A stretch of DNA of 64,000 nucleotides from Rhodospirillum sp. (GTDB lineage: Bacteria; Pseudomonadota; Alphaproteobacteria; Rhodospirillales; Rhodospirillaceae). Shown here in pieces: positions 27,808 through 37,489 of this stretch. Under the pieces are notes generated by a model, which worked only from the letters and a program-made list of their open reading frames with translations, was not told where the DNA came from and did no database searches. The DNA is taken from contig JAIOYK010000024.1 of NCBI GenBank assembly GCA_021741145.1, positions 1 to 64,000 on the forward strand, read 5' to 3'. Every line of letters begins with the position of its first letter. Position 1 is the stretch's first letter. A program made the translations under genes and the position numbers.

Positions 27808-29043
27808 CTACTCCGTAACCGGAGAAGACGACGGGGCCGGTGACGCCGCGCTTTCCCCGGCTCCGGACCCGATATCCCTCACCAACCCATCCGCGGTGAT
27901 CTCCGCGGGAACCGTCTGGACCGCGTCTCCATTCTTCAGGCTCAGCAGACCATCCACGATCAACCTGTCGCCCGATTTGACCCCATTGGTCACCACCCAG
28001 GCGTTTTCGTAGACCCCCCGTTCGCCCAGAACCACCCTCACCGCCTTGCCGTCCCGCGCCACATAGGCCACCAGTTCCCCGCCAGCCTCCCGCTGGGCGG
28101 CCAGTTGGGGCAGGAGGATAGCCTCTGTGGTACCGAGCGTCGCGTCCACCCGCAGGAATTGCCCCGGCAGGATCCGACGCTCCGGGTTGGCGAAGCGGAC
28201 ACGCAATTCCGTCGTGCCCGTGGTCGTGGAGACCAACACGCCTGGGGAGAGCAGCTTGCCCACCTCGGCGTACATTTCACCGGTTTCCAGCCAAAGGCGC
28301 ATGTCCAGGTCCGAATTGAACTTCAACTCTCCCCGATCCTGCATCGCGCGGAGCCGCTGGATGCGCGCGGCGGATTCCTCAAGATCCACATAGATGGGAT
28401 CCAAGCGGGTCACCGTCGTCAGCGCATCGGTTTGATTGGCCGTCACCACGGCGCCAACGGATACGGTGGGCACGTCCGGTATGCCGTCAATGGGGCTGCG
28501 GACCACCGTCCGCTCCAGGTTCAGCCGCGCCGCCTTCAAAGACGCCTGGGCGGTGCTCAGGCTCGCCTTGGCCTGTTTCACCGCCACTTCGTAGTCAGCC
28601 ACGGTGCTGCGCGCCACCGCCTTACCCGACAACGGTTTGTTGCGGTCGTAGACGACCTGGGCCGCGGCCAGTTCCGCCTCGGCGGACACCACCGCGGCCT
28701 CCGCGGCGTCCACTTCCAGGGTGTAGGTGTCGTCCTCGATCTTGAACAGGGGATCTCCCACGGAGACCCGGCTCCCCAACTCATAGGGGATCTCGGCGAT
28801 CACCCCTTCCACCCGGGGGCGGATATCCACCTGCTCGTAGGCCACGGCCCGTCCGGGCAGAGTCACCGTATAGGGGACGGCGCTCCGCTCCAGGGTCACC
28901 ACTCCGACGGTCATGGGGCCACTGGGGCCAGGGGGGCCGTCCATTCCCGGTGGGGCCTGGGCGAAGGCGGAAGCAGCGCCAAGGGCTCCGACCAATCCCA
29001 TTAAAGGGATTTTGGCCAAAAAGCGAAATATGGCGACGGTCAT
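27808..29043 (-). CDS. RND efflux periplasmic adaptor (membrane fusion protein)
   Basis: Links the RND pump to the outer membrane channel. A signal peptide ends near ASAFA. Barrel-sandwich segment VDIRPRVEGVIAEIPYELGS, the alpha-hairpin and lipoyl halves, and RTVVRSPIDGIPD follow in the usual order. At 411 residues it fits AcrA-type adaptors. The ATG at 29043 is preferred to the ORF's TTG. It is divergent from the MarR gene, and a perfect inverted repeat lies 37 bp upstream of its start. Confidence 0.93.
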   Translation of the reverse strand: MTVAIFRFLAKIPLMGLVGALGAASAFAQAPPGMDGPPGPSGPMTVGVVTLERSAVPYTVTLPGRAVAYEQVDIRPRVEGVIAEIPYELGSRVSVGDPLFKIEDDTYTLEVDAAEAAVVSAEAELAAAQVVYDRNKPLSGKAVARSTVADYEVAVKQAKASLSTAQASLKAARLNLERTVVRSPIDGIPDVPTVSVGAVVTANQTDALTTVTRLDPIYVDLEESAARIQRLRAMQDRGELKFNSDLDMRLWLETGEMYAEVGKLLSPGVLVSTTTGTTELRVRFANPERRILPGQFLRVDATLGTTEAILLPQLAAQREAGGELVAYVARDGKAVRVVLGERGVYENAWVVTNGVKSGDRLIVDGLLSLKNGDAVQTVPAEITADGLVRDIGSGAGESAASPAPSSSPVTE

Positions 29044-29080
29044 GGGCAAACCCTTGATTTCGGAAACTGGGAAGAGGAGT

Positions 29081-29100
29081 TTATCTTTCTGGAAAGATAA
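29081..29100. promoter_or_regulatory. MarR-type operator
   Basis: TTATCTTTC and GAAAGATAA are perfect 9-bp half-sites separated by TG. The site lies between the divergent adaptor and marR-like genes, so one dimer could repress both. Confidence 0.75.
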
Positions 29101-29184
29101 TCCTCCATACTACAGGCCTCCCCCATGCCTTCAAGAGTGCGCACAATTAATGACCCAAATGTAATGGACGTAAGAGGGACCAGT

Positions 29185-29703
29185 ATGGACATGGCCGAAG
29201 TGCGTCGGAGGTTGGAACGGACATGGCCGGAGGCCTTGGCCCCGCACACGCGGTTCTCCGCCCTGGTTCTGCGTCTCGCCGCCCTGTTGCGGGACAACAG
29301 CGAGCATATCCTGAGGACCCAGAACCTGACCTTCAAGGAATTCGAGACCCTCGCCGCCCTGCGGATCCACGCGCTGGACGGCCCGCTGGTCCCCTCGAAT
29401 CTCTATGACGCGATCCTCATCAGTTCGGGTGGATTGACCAAGGTTCTGAAGACATTGGAGCACCGCGCGCTGATCAAACGGGGGACGGACGACAGGGACA
29501 CCCGCCGCCGCCCCTTCTCCCTCACCCCTCAAGGCCGCGCGGCCGTGGACGCCGCCTTCTCCGCCCTGCGCGAGGCGGACAAAGCGTTCCTCGGAGACGC
29601 CCTGGCCTCGGAAATGGGCCTATCGGCGCTGATTGGTCAACTTGAAACCATTCTGCCGATCCTTGAGAAAAGGAGGCGCCCGCGAAGTGGCCGAGAAGGG
29701 TGA
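29185..29703 (+). CDS. MarR family transcriptional regulator
   Basis: Winged-helix regulator; LTFKEFETLAALRI, SSGGLTKVLKTLEHRALIKRG (recognition helix) and DDRDTRRRPFSLTPQGRAAV (wing) match MarR closely. Probably represses the divergent RND operon and responds to a phenolic or drug ligand. The ATG at 29185 follows AAGAGGGA; ATGs at 29125 and 29164 are less well placed. Its TGA directly abuts the stop of the convergent AraC gene. Confidence 0.9.
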   Translation: MDMAEVRRRLERTWPEALAPHTRFSALVLRLAALLRDNSEHILRTQNLTFKEFETLAALRIHALDGPLVPSNLYDAILISSGGLTKVLKTLEHRALIKRGTDDRDTRRRPFSLTPQGRAAVDAAFSALREADKAFLGDALASEMGLSALIGQLETILPILEKRRRPRSGREG

Positions 29704-30489
29704 TCACCGCGCGCCATTCCGGGCATAGGTTCCGGGCGTCACGCCCAGGGCATTCCGGAACATGGCGATGAAAGCGCTGGTGGAGTCGTAGCCCAGATCC
29801 AGGGCGACGGCGGTCACCGACGCCCCCGCTCCCAACCGCTCTAGCGCCGCGAGCAGGCGAAGCCGCTGGCGCCACTGGCCGAAGGTCAGGCCACAGTCCC
29901 GCTGGAACAACCGGGCGAGCGTCCGCGCCGAAGCGCCCGCTTCCCCCGCCCAGGCCTCCAGCGGGCGGTTGTCCGCCGGGTCCGCCTCCAGCCCCCGGGC
30001 CACGGCCAAGGCGCGACCGTCCTTGGGCCAAGGCAGGTTTAACGGCACCTCCCGCAAGCCGGCCAGCCGGTCCAGGATCACGTGCGCCAAGCGACCATCC
30101 GGCCCCGCCTCGTCGTATTCCTCCGGTAGATGGCCGAATTCCAGAATCAATTCACGGACCAGGGGTGGGATCGCCACCACCCGGCACTGCTCTGGCAATC
30201 CCCAACGGCGAGCCGCCGTGCTGGTAATGTACAGGCTGCGGTTCCGCCCCCCCTTGGGAGCGCGCACCTGATGCAACACCCCCGCCGGAACCCAGACAGC
30301 CCGGTCGGGGGGAACCACCCAGGTCTCCTCGTCCGTTTCAACGGAAATCACCCCGCTCTCGGAATAGACCAATTGCCACCACTCATGGGAATGGGGGCGG
30401 ATATGGGTCCCATGCGCCCAATCCACCACCCGGGTGAGGATATCCCGTCGAGGCGCCGGAAAAGGACGCTTCACGTCAGCGCCGGGCAT
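29704..30489 (-). CDS. AraC family regulator with N-terminal cupin
   Basis: The cupin sensor (HIRPHSHEWWQLVYSESG, PAGVLHQV) is followed by two C-terminal helix-turn-helix motifs (ASARTLARLFQRDCGLTFGQWRQ and GYDSTSAFIAMFRNALGVTPG). This layout is seen in NimR-like regulators of adjacent MFS exporters. It is divergent from an MFS gene 130 bp away, its likely target. It is convergent with marR, with stop codons touching. Confidence 0.9.
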   Translation of the reverse strand: MPGADVKRPFPAPRRDILTRVVDWAHGTHIRPHSHEWWQLVYSESGVISVETDEETWVVPPDRAVWVPAGVLHQVRAPKGGRNRSLYITSTAARRWGLPEQCRVVAIPPLVRELILEFGHLPEEYDEAGPDGRLAHVILDRLAGLREVPLNLPWPKDGRALAVARGLEADPADNRPLEAWAGEAGASARTLARLFQRDCGLTFGQWRQRLRLLAALERLGAGASVTAVALDLGYDSTSAFIAMFRNALGVTPGTYARNGAR

Positions 30490-30619
30490 CGGTCCCGCCT
30501 CCGCTGCCCTGATGATGTCCGTTTTCCATTATCCTTTGTCCATATGCCGTGAGACAGGCGAAGAAGACCACCTTATTTTAAGCGCGAGTTATTCGCAATC
30601 TTCCTGTTCGGAGGTCGTC

Positions 30620-31885
30620 ATGGCCCGCTCTTCTCCCTTCGCTTTCCTTCACCGCTTCCGGGGGGGCCGCTTCCTGGAGGGACTGGATCCCCGGGGTCCC
30701 GAAGCGTTCCTGCTGTTGTCCGCGGCGGCTATGCCAGTGGCCTTTTCCACTTGGCAAGCATTGCTCAACAACTTCGCCATCGAGCGCGCCGCCTTCACCG
30801 GCGAAAACATGGGTCTGCTCCAGTCCATCCGCGAGATCCCGGGCTTTCTGGCCTTTGGCGTCGTCTTCGTGCTGCTGCTCTGTCGGGAGCAAACCCTGCT
30901 TCTGGCCAGCCTCTGCCTTCTGGGGGTGGGCACGGCGATCACCGGCCTGTTTCCCTCGGTCCTCGGGCTCTACCTGACGACGGTGCTGATGAGCATCGGC
31001 TTCCACTACCAGGAAACCCTGCAGCAGTCCCTGACCCTGCAATGGATTGGCAAGGAGCGGGCGGCCGCGGCCATGGGAAAGCAGCTCGCCGCCCGGGCGA
31101 CATCGGGCGTGGCGGCCTTCGCCGTGGTCTGGATCCTGTTGGAAGTCCTGAAGGTCGACTATGCTTGGGTCTATGCCTTTGGAGGAAGCCTGACCGTCGT
31201 TTTCGCCCTGATCGCCTGGCGGATCTTCCCCCGATTTCCCCAGGCAACGGTGCAAAACAAGCGGCTGTTCCTGCGCAAGCGCTATTGGCTGTACTACGCC
31301 CTGACTTTCATGAGCGGCGCCCGACGCCAGATCTTCACGGTTTTCGCGGGGTTCATGATGGTGGAGAAGTTCGGTTTCTCCGCCGCGGAAATCACCCTCC
31401 TGTTCGTGGTCAATCAGATCATCAACATGCTGTTCGCTGGCCGCATCGGCAAGGCCATCGGCCATTGGGGCGAACGCAAGGCCCTGACCTTTGAATACAT
31501 CGGCCTGATCGGCATCTTCCTGGCCTACGCGGTGGTGGACAATGCCTGGCTCGCCGGGGGGCTTTACGTGGTCGACCACCTGCTGTTCGCCATGGCCATC
31601 GCCATCCGCGCCTATTTCCAGAAGATCGCCGCGCCGGAAGATATCGCGTCCTCTTCTGGCGTCAGCTTCACCATCAACCACATCGCCGCGGTGATCATCC
31701 CGGCTGTCTTCGGGATCATCTGGCTGACCAATCCGGCCGCGGTCTTCCTGGCGGGCGCTGGCATGGCCTGCCTCTCCCTGGTGCTGGCCCGGCTGGTGCC
31801 CAGCCAACCGGAACCTGGACGGGAAACGGTGCTCATCCGCCCCCACCCCGCCTCCGTGCCCGCCTCCGTGCCCGCCGGGGAATAG
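30620..31885 (+). CDS. MFS transporter
   Basis: Integral membrane carrier of 421 residues with about twelve hydrophobic helices (PVAFSTWQALLNNF, FLAFGVVFVLLLC, AAVIIPAVFGIIWL). Substrate is not evident; the divergent AraC regulator suggests an inducible exporter. The ATG at 30620 follows GGAGG; the ORF's earlier start lies in the AraC promoter region. The C-terminus carries a short PASVPASVP repeat. Confidence 0.85.
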   Translation: MARSSPFAFLHRFRGGRFLEGLDPRGPEAFLLLSAAAMPVAFSTWQALLNNFAIERAAFTGENMGLLQSIREIPGFLAFGVVFVLLLCREQTLLLASLCLLGVGTAITGLFPSVLGLYLTTVLMSIGFHYQETLQQSLTLQWIGKERAAAAMGKQLAARATSGVAAFAVVWILLEVLKVDYAWVYAFGGSLTVVFALIAWRIFPRFPQATVQNKRLFLRKRYWLYYALTFMSGARRQIFTVFAGFMMVEKFGFSAAEITLLFVVNQIINMLFAGRIGKAIGHWGERKALTFEYIGLIGIFLAYAVVDNAWLAGGLYVVDHLLFAMAIAIRAYFQKIAAPEDIASSSGVSFTINHIAAVIIPAVFGIIWLTNPAAVFLAGAGMACLSLVLARLVPSQPEPGRETVLIRPHPASVPASVPAGE

Positions 31886-31913
31886 GCCGGTGAAAGGCTC
31901 CGCCAGAGCCCCC

Positions 31914-32294
31914 TTACGCCGGGGAGTCTTCCCGAGACTCCAGCCCCTTGGGCTTTCCGTATAGGCCGATGTTCTCGTCCCCCCAAGCCTTGAGGGCGAG
32001 AAGGATCGGCCCCATGCTCCGCCCCAGGGGAGAGAGGCGATACTCCACCTTGGGCGGCACCTGGGGATACACCGTCCGCTCCACCAGTCCGTCCGCTTCC
32101 AGGTCCCGCAACTGGTTGGTCAGCATACGGGGCGTAACGTTCGGAACCTGGCGCCGGATTTCATTGAAACGCAGGGTTCCGGACATCAGGTGGAACAAGA
32201 CCACGGATTTCCATTTGCCATCGATCAAGCCAATCGCCGCTTCCACCGAGCACCCGGGGCTGCAATCGAAACGGCTATGCCGCGCCTTGGCCAT
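31914..32294 (-). CDS. HxlR family transcriptional regulator
   Basis: A winged-helix protein of about 125 residues with the HxlR hallmark DGKWKSVVLFHL, RFNEIRRQVPNVTPRMLTNQLRDLE and VPPKVEYRLSPLGR. Cysteines at the N-terminus (FDCSPGCSVE) are placed as in redox- or quinone-sensing members such as YodB. It is divergent from a quinone-reductase-like gene, a classic arrangement for electrophile response. The ATG at 32294 has AAGGA upstream. Confidence 0.9.
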   Translation of the reverse strand: MAKARHSRFDCSPGCSVEAAIGLIDGKWKSVVLFHLMSGTLRFNEIRRQVPNVTPRMLTNQLRDLEADGLVERTVYPQVPPKVEYRLSPLGRSMGPILLALKAWGDENIGLYGKPKGLESREDSPA

Positions 32295-32397
32295 CACAGT
32301 ATCCTTTACGACACTATAGGCGGTTTTTGTGCGTATTTACCTTTGACGACGGTATCGCCATCTGGACTCCGTATCAACCCAACACGGAGCAAACCGA

Positions 32398-33416
32398 TGA
32401 AAGCCATCGCCTACCAGACAGCGGGTCCCATTGACGGAGCGGACTCCCTGGTTGACATCGAATTGGAGTGTCCGACCGCCCAGGGTCGGGACCTGTTGGT
32501 GGAGGTTCTGGCCGTTTCGGTCAATCCCGTCGACACCAAGGTTCGCCGGTCGGTTTCCGCCGAGCCAGGGGCCTGGAAGGTCCTGGGCTGGGACGTGGCG
32601 GGCCGTGTGGTCGCCGTGGGGGACGCGGTCCAGACCTTCAAGCCCGGGGACATGGTCTATTACGCCGGATCCCTGACCCGGCCCGGGGCCAACGCCGAAT
32701 TCCATCTGGTCGACGAACGGATCGTCGGACACAAACCCGCGAGCCTCTCTCCGGAAGAAGCCGCCGCCCTGCCCCTGACCAGCATCACCGCCTGGGAAAT
32801 GGTATTTGATCGCCTGGATGTGACCAAATCCGTTCCCGGCGCGGCCAAGGCCATTCTGGTCGTCGGGGGCGCCGGCGGCGTGGGGTCGATCACCATTCAA
32901 TTGGTGCGCGCCCTGACCGATCTGACGGTGATCGCCACGGCCTCCCGTCCGGAAACCAAGGCCTGGGTGCGCGAGCTGGGGGCCCACCATGTCCTCGACC
33001 ACGGCCACCCCCTCGCCGCTCAGGTGGCCGACCTGGATCTGGGCGCGCCCGCCTTCGTCTTCTCGACCACGGAGACCCAAAGGCATTTGGAGGACATCGC
33101 GAACCTCATCGCACCCCAGGGCCGGTTCGGCCTGATCGACGATCCAGAGGCCCTGGACATCAAGCTGTTCAAGCGGAAAGCCGTCTCCGTCCATTGGGAG
33201 TTCATGTTCACCCGCCCCCTGTTCGAGACCGCCGATATGGACGAACAGGGACGCTTGCTCGACAAGGTCTCGACCCTGGTGGACGAGGGACGGATCCGAA
33301 CCACGGTAACGCAAGTCACCCGCCCCATCGAAGCAGCGACCCTAAAAGCCGCCCATGCCTTCATCGAAAGTGGCAAGGCCAAGGGCAAGGTCGTGCTGGC
33401 TGGCTTCTCATCCTGA
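32398..33416 (+). CDS. Zinc-type alcohol dehydrogenase / NADPH:quinone oxidoreductase-like protein
   Basis: Medium-chain dehydrogenase fold of 339 residues with the GroES-like N-terminus (VLGWDVAGRVVAVGDAV) and NADPH loop VVGGAGGVGSITIQL. Catalytic zinc ligands are absent, which fits the quinone-reductase subgroup. Likely reduces quinones or enals. The divergent HxlR gene is the probable regulator. The start at 32398 is chosen because it aligns with the family MKAIAY N-terminus. Confidence 0.87.
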
Positions 33417-33491
33417 CCGAAAGAACGGACCACGAAAGGAAGGGAAAGGCGCCGGGCGCCGCGGCGCCCGCGGATGCCTCCTTCCCCCCGG

Positions 33492-35252
33492 TCAGGTCCG
33501 GGTAAGCCCCGCCTCCCGTTCCACCTTGGCCTCGAGGTCCCGGGATAGGGCCTCGAGGGAGGAAATAATCACCTTACTCTCGTCGTGGAGCTTGTGGAGG
33601 CTCTCGTGGGCCTCGTCCGTCCGACCGCCATGGTGGGCGTCCAGGGCCGCCTTGGCATGGGCATGGACCCGGGCGTGGGGCTCCTTGATCGCCCGCCACA
33701 GGGGATGGTTCACCAGGGTGGGCTCGGTCTGGTCATCAAACCATTTCCCGAAGCGACAGAGGTGGTGATCGGGAACGTCGCCGCTGGCCAGGTTCTGACT
33801 GCCCATCACCGTGTCGATGATCGTCTTGCGGAACAGGATGTGGTCGACCTTGGCCGTTTCCAGCATGTAGAGGGCCGAATCATCGCGCATCCAGTGGTTC
33901 ACCCGATCGGCCACCAGCGTGTTGGCACCACCGATATAGCGGGCGATGTCCTCCACCAGGGTGTTTGAGCGCTGGGCTTTCTGGGCGATGCCACCAATGC
34001 CATCGCTGATTTCCTGGGTGGCGCTTGTCTGCTGCCCCAAGATTCCACTCATGTCGGCCATGCGGGCGGTGACCTGAGCCACCCGCTCCGCGGCCTGGGC
34101 CATATCCGCTCCGGTGCGGGTAATGGCCTCGTTGCCTTGGCCCACCGCGGTCCCACTTTCGCCCATGGCCTCGATGATGGCGTTCATCTCCGTGCGCAGG
34201 GTGTCGATGCGCAGGCGGATATCCTCCGTGGCCTTGGCGGTCTGGTTGGCCAGGAGTTTCACCTCTCCGGCGACAACCGCGAAGCCCTTGCCCGCGTCGC
34301 CCGCCCGGGCGGCTTCGATGGTGGCGTTCAGCGCCAGAAGGTTGGTTTGCTTGGCGATCGCCTCGATGGAGACCAGGATTTCTCCAATCTGCTCGCTGGC
34401 CCCGCGCAAATCGTTGATGCGTCCCGCGGTCGCCGCGACCACCTCGGCGATGCGGGACATGCGCCCCATGGCCTCCTCGGCGCCGTCGCGCCCGGCGCCA
34501 ACCGTGCTCTCGACGTCTCGGGCGTCCGCCGCGGCATCGCCACTGGAGCGAGCGATCTCTCCAACGGAGACGACCAATTTTTCGGATGCCGTGGCGATGG
34601 TTTGGCTGGCGGAATTTACCTCCCGAGACTCGCGGATCAGCTCCGCCAACAGGATCATCGCATCGTTGATGGTCTCCGTCAGCTTGGCCAGATGGCGGAT
34701 GTTGTTGATATTCTCGCCCAGGCCAAAGTGGTCCAGGCTCAGTTCGGTGATATCTCGCCCATAGACGGAAAGGACCAGCTCCATGTCCAGCAGGACCAGC
34801 TTTTGAACGGCCTCGACCATGCGCTTGGAGGCCTCGCCCCGGCGCTTGTCAAGGACCAGTCGAGTAAAGTGGTTCAGGGCCTTGGTATAAGCCCCCATAT
34901 ACCAGCGTTCATCCAGGCCAATCCGGGCGTGGACATTGCCCACCGCCCGGGCCCGGGCCACATAGGCCCCATCCAGGCGACCCTCGAACAGGGCCATCCA
35001 ATGGTCCGCCTCCGCGGCCATGATCTTGTCCAGATCCTCGGGCGAGGCGGCGAACCGCTTCAAGGGCGGAAAAGCCGCCAGTTCCTTGTACAGATCCTTG
35101 AGGATTCCCGGCAGGTACTCCCGGAGCAGGGTCCGGAAATCCGCGATTCGAGCCATGTCATCCGGTGTCAGCTTGATGAAGGCCATGTACTCTTCCAAGG
35201 CCCGCCGGTCCGCGTCTTCCGTCGCCTTGGTCATCCCGCGATTGTTCGTCAT
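33492..35252 (-). CDS. Globin-coupled methyl-accepting chemotaxis protein with CZB domain
   Basis: A soluble chemoreceptor. Residues about 25-185 form a protoglobin-type sensor with the probable proximal histidine in [18 protein letters not shown]. The MCP signalling hairpin is clear ([35 protein letters not shown]). The C-terminal 120 residues form a CZB zinc-binding domain: [18 protein letters not shown] and HARVHAHAK supply the His/Cys ligands. No transmembrane helix is present. It should sense O2 or another heme ligand together with zinc or hypochlorite-like oxidants. ATG at 35252 has GGAAAG upstream; 35279 is also possible. Confidence 0.92.
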   Translation of the reverse strand: MTNNRGMTKATEDADRRALEEYMAFIKLTPDDMARIADFRTLLREYLPGILKDLYKELAAFPPLKRFAASPEDLDKIMAAEADHWMALFEGRLDGAYVARARAVGNVHARIGLDERWYMGAYTKALNHFTRLVLDKRRGEASKRMVEAVQKLVLLDMELVLSVYGRDITELSLDHFGLGENINNIRHLAKLTETINDAMILLAELIRESREVNSASQTIATASEKLVVSVGEIARSSGDAAADARDVESTVGAGRDGAEEAMGRMSRIAEVVAATAGRINDLRGASEQIGEILVSIEAIAKQTNLLALNATIEAARAGDAGKGFAVVAGEVKLLANQTAKATEDIRLRIDTLRTEMNAIIEAMGESGTAVGQGNEAITRTGADMAQAAERVAQVTARMADMSGILGQQTSATQEISDGIGGIAQKAQRSNTLVEDIARYIGGANTLVADRVNHWMRDDSALYMLETAKVDHILFRKTIIDTVMGSQNLASGDVPDHHLCRFGKWFDDQTEPTLVNHPLWRAIKEPHARVHAHAKAALDAHHGGRTDEAHESLHKLHDESKVIISSLEALSRDLEAKVEREAGLTRT

Positions 35253-35407
35253 GTCGTGCCACTTTCCAAAAGCATCCATCGCCGGTTGGTTTTCGGCAAT
35301 TTATTTATGGATATTAAAACACAGACAGACTGACCAGTCATACGTCCTTTGACGCACCAAGCTCCAGGCGTTGGATCCACTATATTGGATCAGAACTATT
35401 TATAATT

Positions 35408-36565
35408 TCAACCCATGCGTTCCCAAACTTGGTCCGCGGCCACGCCCAGGGTGGAGAGATCGGCCAGGAAGCGATCCGGGTCGCAGAACAGGCCTTGCTG
35501 CATGACACCTCGGTCGGCGTCGGGATCCAGGATCTGGGCGACACAGGCGGTCAGACAGGCCGCGGGCAAGTGGCCTGGGTCCCGGTGGGAGAGAGTCAAC
35601 GTCCCCTTCGCGGGGACCCCCTCGCGGGATCCTTCCGCCTCCAGGGCCACCAGGATCCCGGCATGGCTGCCCGGTCGGGTCAGGGCACGGGTCAGCAGAG
35701 CCTCCGACAGGCGCCTTGCACCGACTCGGTCCAGGATCTGGGACAGGGGAGCGGCCCAGTAGTCGGCCCAGGGACCAAATCCACAAAGGTAAAAGCCGCA
35801 GTCCTGGAGGGCGGGCAGACGGTCGCGCAGGCCTCGCAACTCCCCTAGAAGAACCGGATACCCCACCCGCTTCCCGAAGGGCTCGGGAAAGCGGAAGACC
35901 GGGAAATAGCGGGATTGGAGCTTGCTCCATCGCCTCTCCGACAGGGTGACCGGGTTCCCCTTGCGGGCCAGCAGCAAATGCTCCCGGATCCGATCCATGC
36001 CCAAGGTCGACGGATCCTCCCCCACGGACAGGGCCAGGGCGACGGTGAGGCGCTCCACCCGGTCCATGCGCGCCGCGGACCAACGGCCCAAGAGGGCCGC
36101 CAGCCCGGGCCGGGCTCCGCCATCGGTGACGAAAGTCAGGTTGGCCTGGGCCACCCGGTTGGACAACTCGACCATACCCTTGAGCTTGAGCGGCATGCTG
36201 AATTGGGCGTCGAGGAAATGGGCGCCCACCCGCAGGGTGGCCTGGGCCAGGGCAACCGCGGGGATAGCCTTCGGCCCGGCGGTCAACACCACCAGTCGCG
36301 CGCCCTCCAAAACATGGGCCGCCCCATCGGGGGTAGCGAGATCGGCGGTCACCAGCTCGGCCTTGGGCAAGCGCGCGCGGAGCCGCTCCAGGGCGATGGG
36401 ATCCCGGTCGATCACCCGCAACGGCGCGCCGGTCAACTCCGAGATGAGCGCCGCGGTGCGGGCCCCCAGCCGTCCGGCGCCGACCAGGGCAATGGGCCGG
36501 GGATCGAACAGATCCTCCCTCGGTGGAACGGTGGCCTCTCCCGACCCGGCTTCGGTCGTCATCAT
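35408..36565 (-). CDS. Saccharopine dehydrogenase-like NAD(P)-binding protein
   Basis: The Rossmann start IALVGAGRLGARTAALISELTG and RVIDRDPIALERL fit the saccharopine dehydrogenase NADP-binding domain; the C-terminal half (LTFVTDGGARPGLAALL) matches the family's catalytic domain loosely. Activity is unknown. Its ATG overlaps the TGA of the upstream SDR gene (ATGA), so the two are translationally coupled and probably act in one pathway. Confidence 0.75.
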   Translation of the reverse strand: MMTTEAGSGEATVPPREDLFDPRPIALVGAGRLGARTAALISELTGAPLRVIDRDPIALERLRARLPKAELVTADLATPDGAAHVLEGARLVVLTAGPKAIPAVALAQATLRVGAHFLDAQFSMPLKLKGMVELSNRVAQANLTFVTDGGARPGLAALLGRWSAARMDRVERLTVALALSVGEDPSTLGMDRIREHLLLARKGNPVTLSERRWSKLQSRYFPVFRFPEPFGKRVGYPVLLGELRGLRDRLPALQDCGFYLCGFGPWADYWAAPLSQILDRVGARRLSEALLTRALTRPGSHAGILVALEAEGSREGVPAKGTLTLSHRDPGHLPAACLTACVAQILDPDADRGVMQQGLFCDPDRFLADLSTLGVAADQVWERMG

Positions 36566-37290
36566 AGCAGGTGCTGGCCCCCGGTGATGTAGACCTCCGT
36601 ACCGGTCACATAACCGAACTCCTCTGTGCAGAGGCGAAAAACACAGGCGGCCACGTCCTCGGGGGCGCCCATGCGGTCGAGCGGGATCCGGGGAATCAGG
36701 GCCTCGTATTCCGGGGCGATCATGCCGGTCTTGATCTCACCCGGGGCCACGGCGTTGACACGGACCCCCAGGTTGGCGAATTCCACGGCCATTTCCCGGG
36801 TCAGCCCCGACAGGGCGGCCTTGCTGGTGGAATAGGCCGATCCGGCGAAAGGATGCACGTAATGCCCGGCGATGGAGGTGATATTGACGATGGCGCCCTT
36901 GCTCTTGCCCAGGGGTGTCGCGAAAGCCCGAGCCAGACGCAGGGGAGCGAAGAAGTTCAGTTCGAACACCTCCCGCCAGCGATCGATCGCCCCATTCAGG
37001 ACGCCCAGACGCTCCTTGAAGGAGGTCTTGGGGGAAATCCCGGCGTTGTTAACCAGGGCATGGAGGGGATCCCCGTCCAGATGGTCGAGCACCCGTTTGG
37101 TGAACCCCTCGATGGCGGTGGGATCGGACAGGTCGACGGGAAAATGGGCGGTCCAGTTGCGGTCCAGCTTGCATTCCGCGGGCACTTCGGCCCGGGCGCA
37201 TGTGATGACCCGCCAGCCTTCCGCCAGGAAGCGGACGGCGGTGGCATGGCCAATACCTCGGCTGGCGCCGGTAATGACAACGGTTTTCAT
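36562..37290 (-). CDS. Short-chain dehydrogenase/reductase (SDR)
   Basis: Classical SDR of 242 residues: cofactor motif TGASRGIGHA, NNAG, catalytic Ser in NITSIAG and YSTSK. Likely NADP-dependent reduction or oxidation of a carbonyl or hydroxyl. Substrate unknown. It is translationally coupled to the saccharopine-dehydrogenase-like gene. The 5' region leads into a 26-bp tandem repeat array. Confidence 0.87.
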   Translation of the reverse strand: MKTVVITGASRGIGHATAVRFLAEGWRVITCARAEVPAECKLDRNWTAHFPVDLSDPTAIEGFTKRVLDHLDGDPLHALVNNAGISPKTSFKERLGVLNGAIDRWREVFELNFFAPLRLARAFATPLGKSKGAIVNITSIAGHYVHPFAGSAYSTSKAALSGLTREMAVEFANLGVRVNAVAPGEIKTGMIAPEYEALIPRIPLDRMGAPEDVAACVFRLCTEEFGYVTGTEVYITGGQHLL

Positions 37291-37356
37291 GGAGGAATGC
37301 GTCCCAGGGGCGAGAAGGTTGAACCGACAGGGCCTTCCTTTCAGGTAACATCTTCG

Positions 37357-37460
37357 CGGCCGGTTTCAAAGGGGCCTTGCCCCGGCCGATTTCAAAGGGG
37401 CCTTGCCCCGGCCGATTTCAAAGGGGCCTTGCCCCGGCCGATTTCAAAGGGGCCTTGCCC
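37357..37460. repeat. Four tandem 26-bp repeats
   Basis: CGGCCGATTTCAAAGGGGCC plus TTGCCC occurs four times in a row (first copy has GG for GA). Each unit holds GGGGCCTTGCCC(C), able to form a short hairpin. It lies in the intergenic region between the divergent SDR and SRAP genes, ending 29 bp before the SRAP start. Confidence 0.88.
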
Positions 37461-37489
37461 CTGGGCGCCCCCCGGGCCAATTTATCGGC

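Noticed and set aside
32295-32397. HxlR operator between the divergent regulator and quinone-reductase genes
   Set aside because: GTATC-like motifs recur but no clean inverted repeat could be defined.
35236-35268. GTGGCACGAC near the chemoreceptor start as a sigma-54 promoter
   Set aside because: No TTGC element at the right spacing, and it overlaps the start codon.
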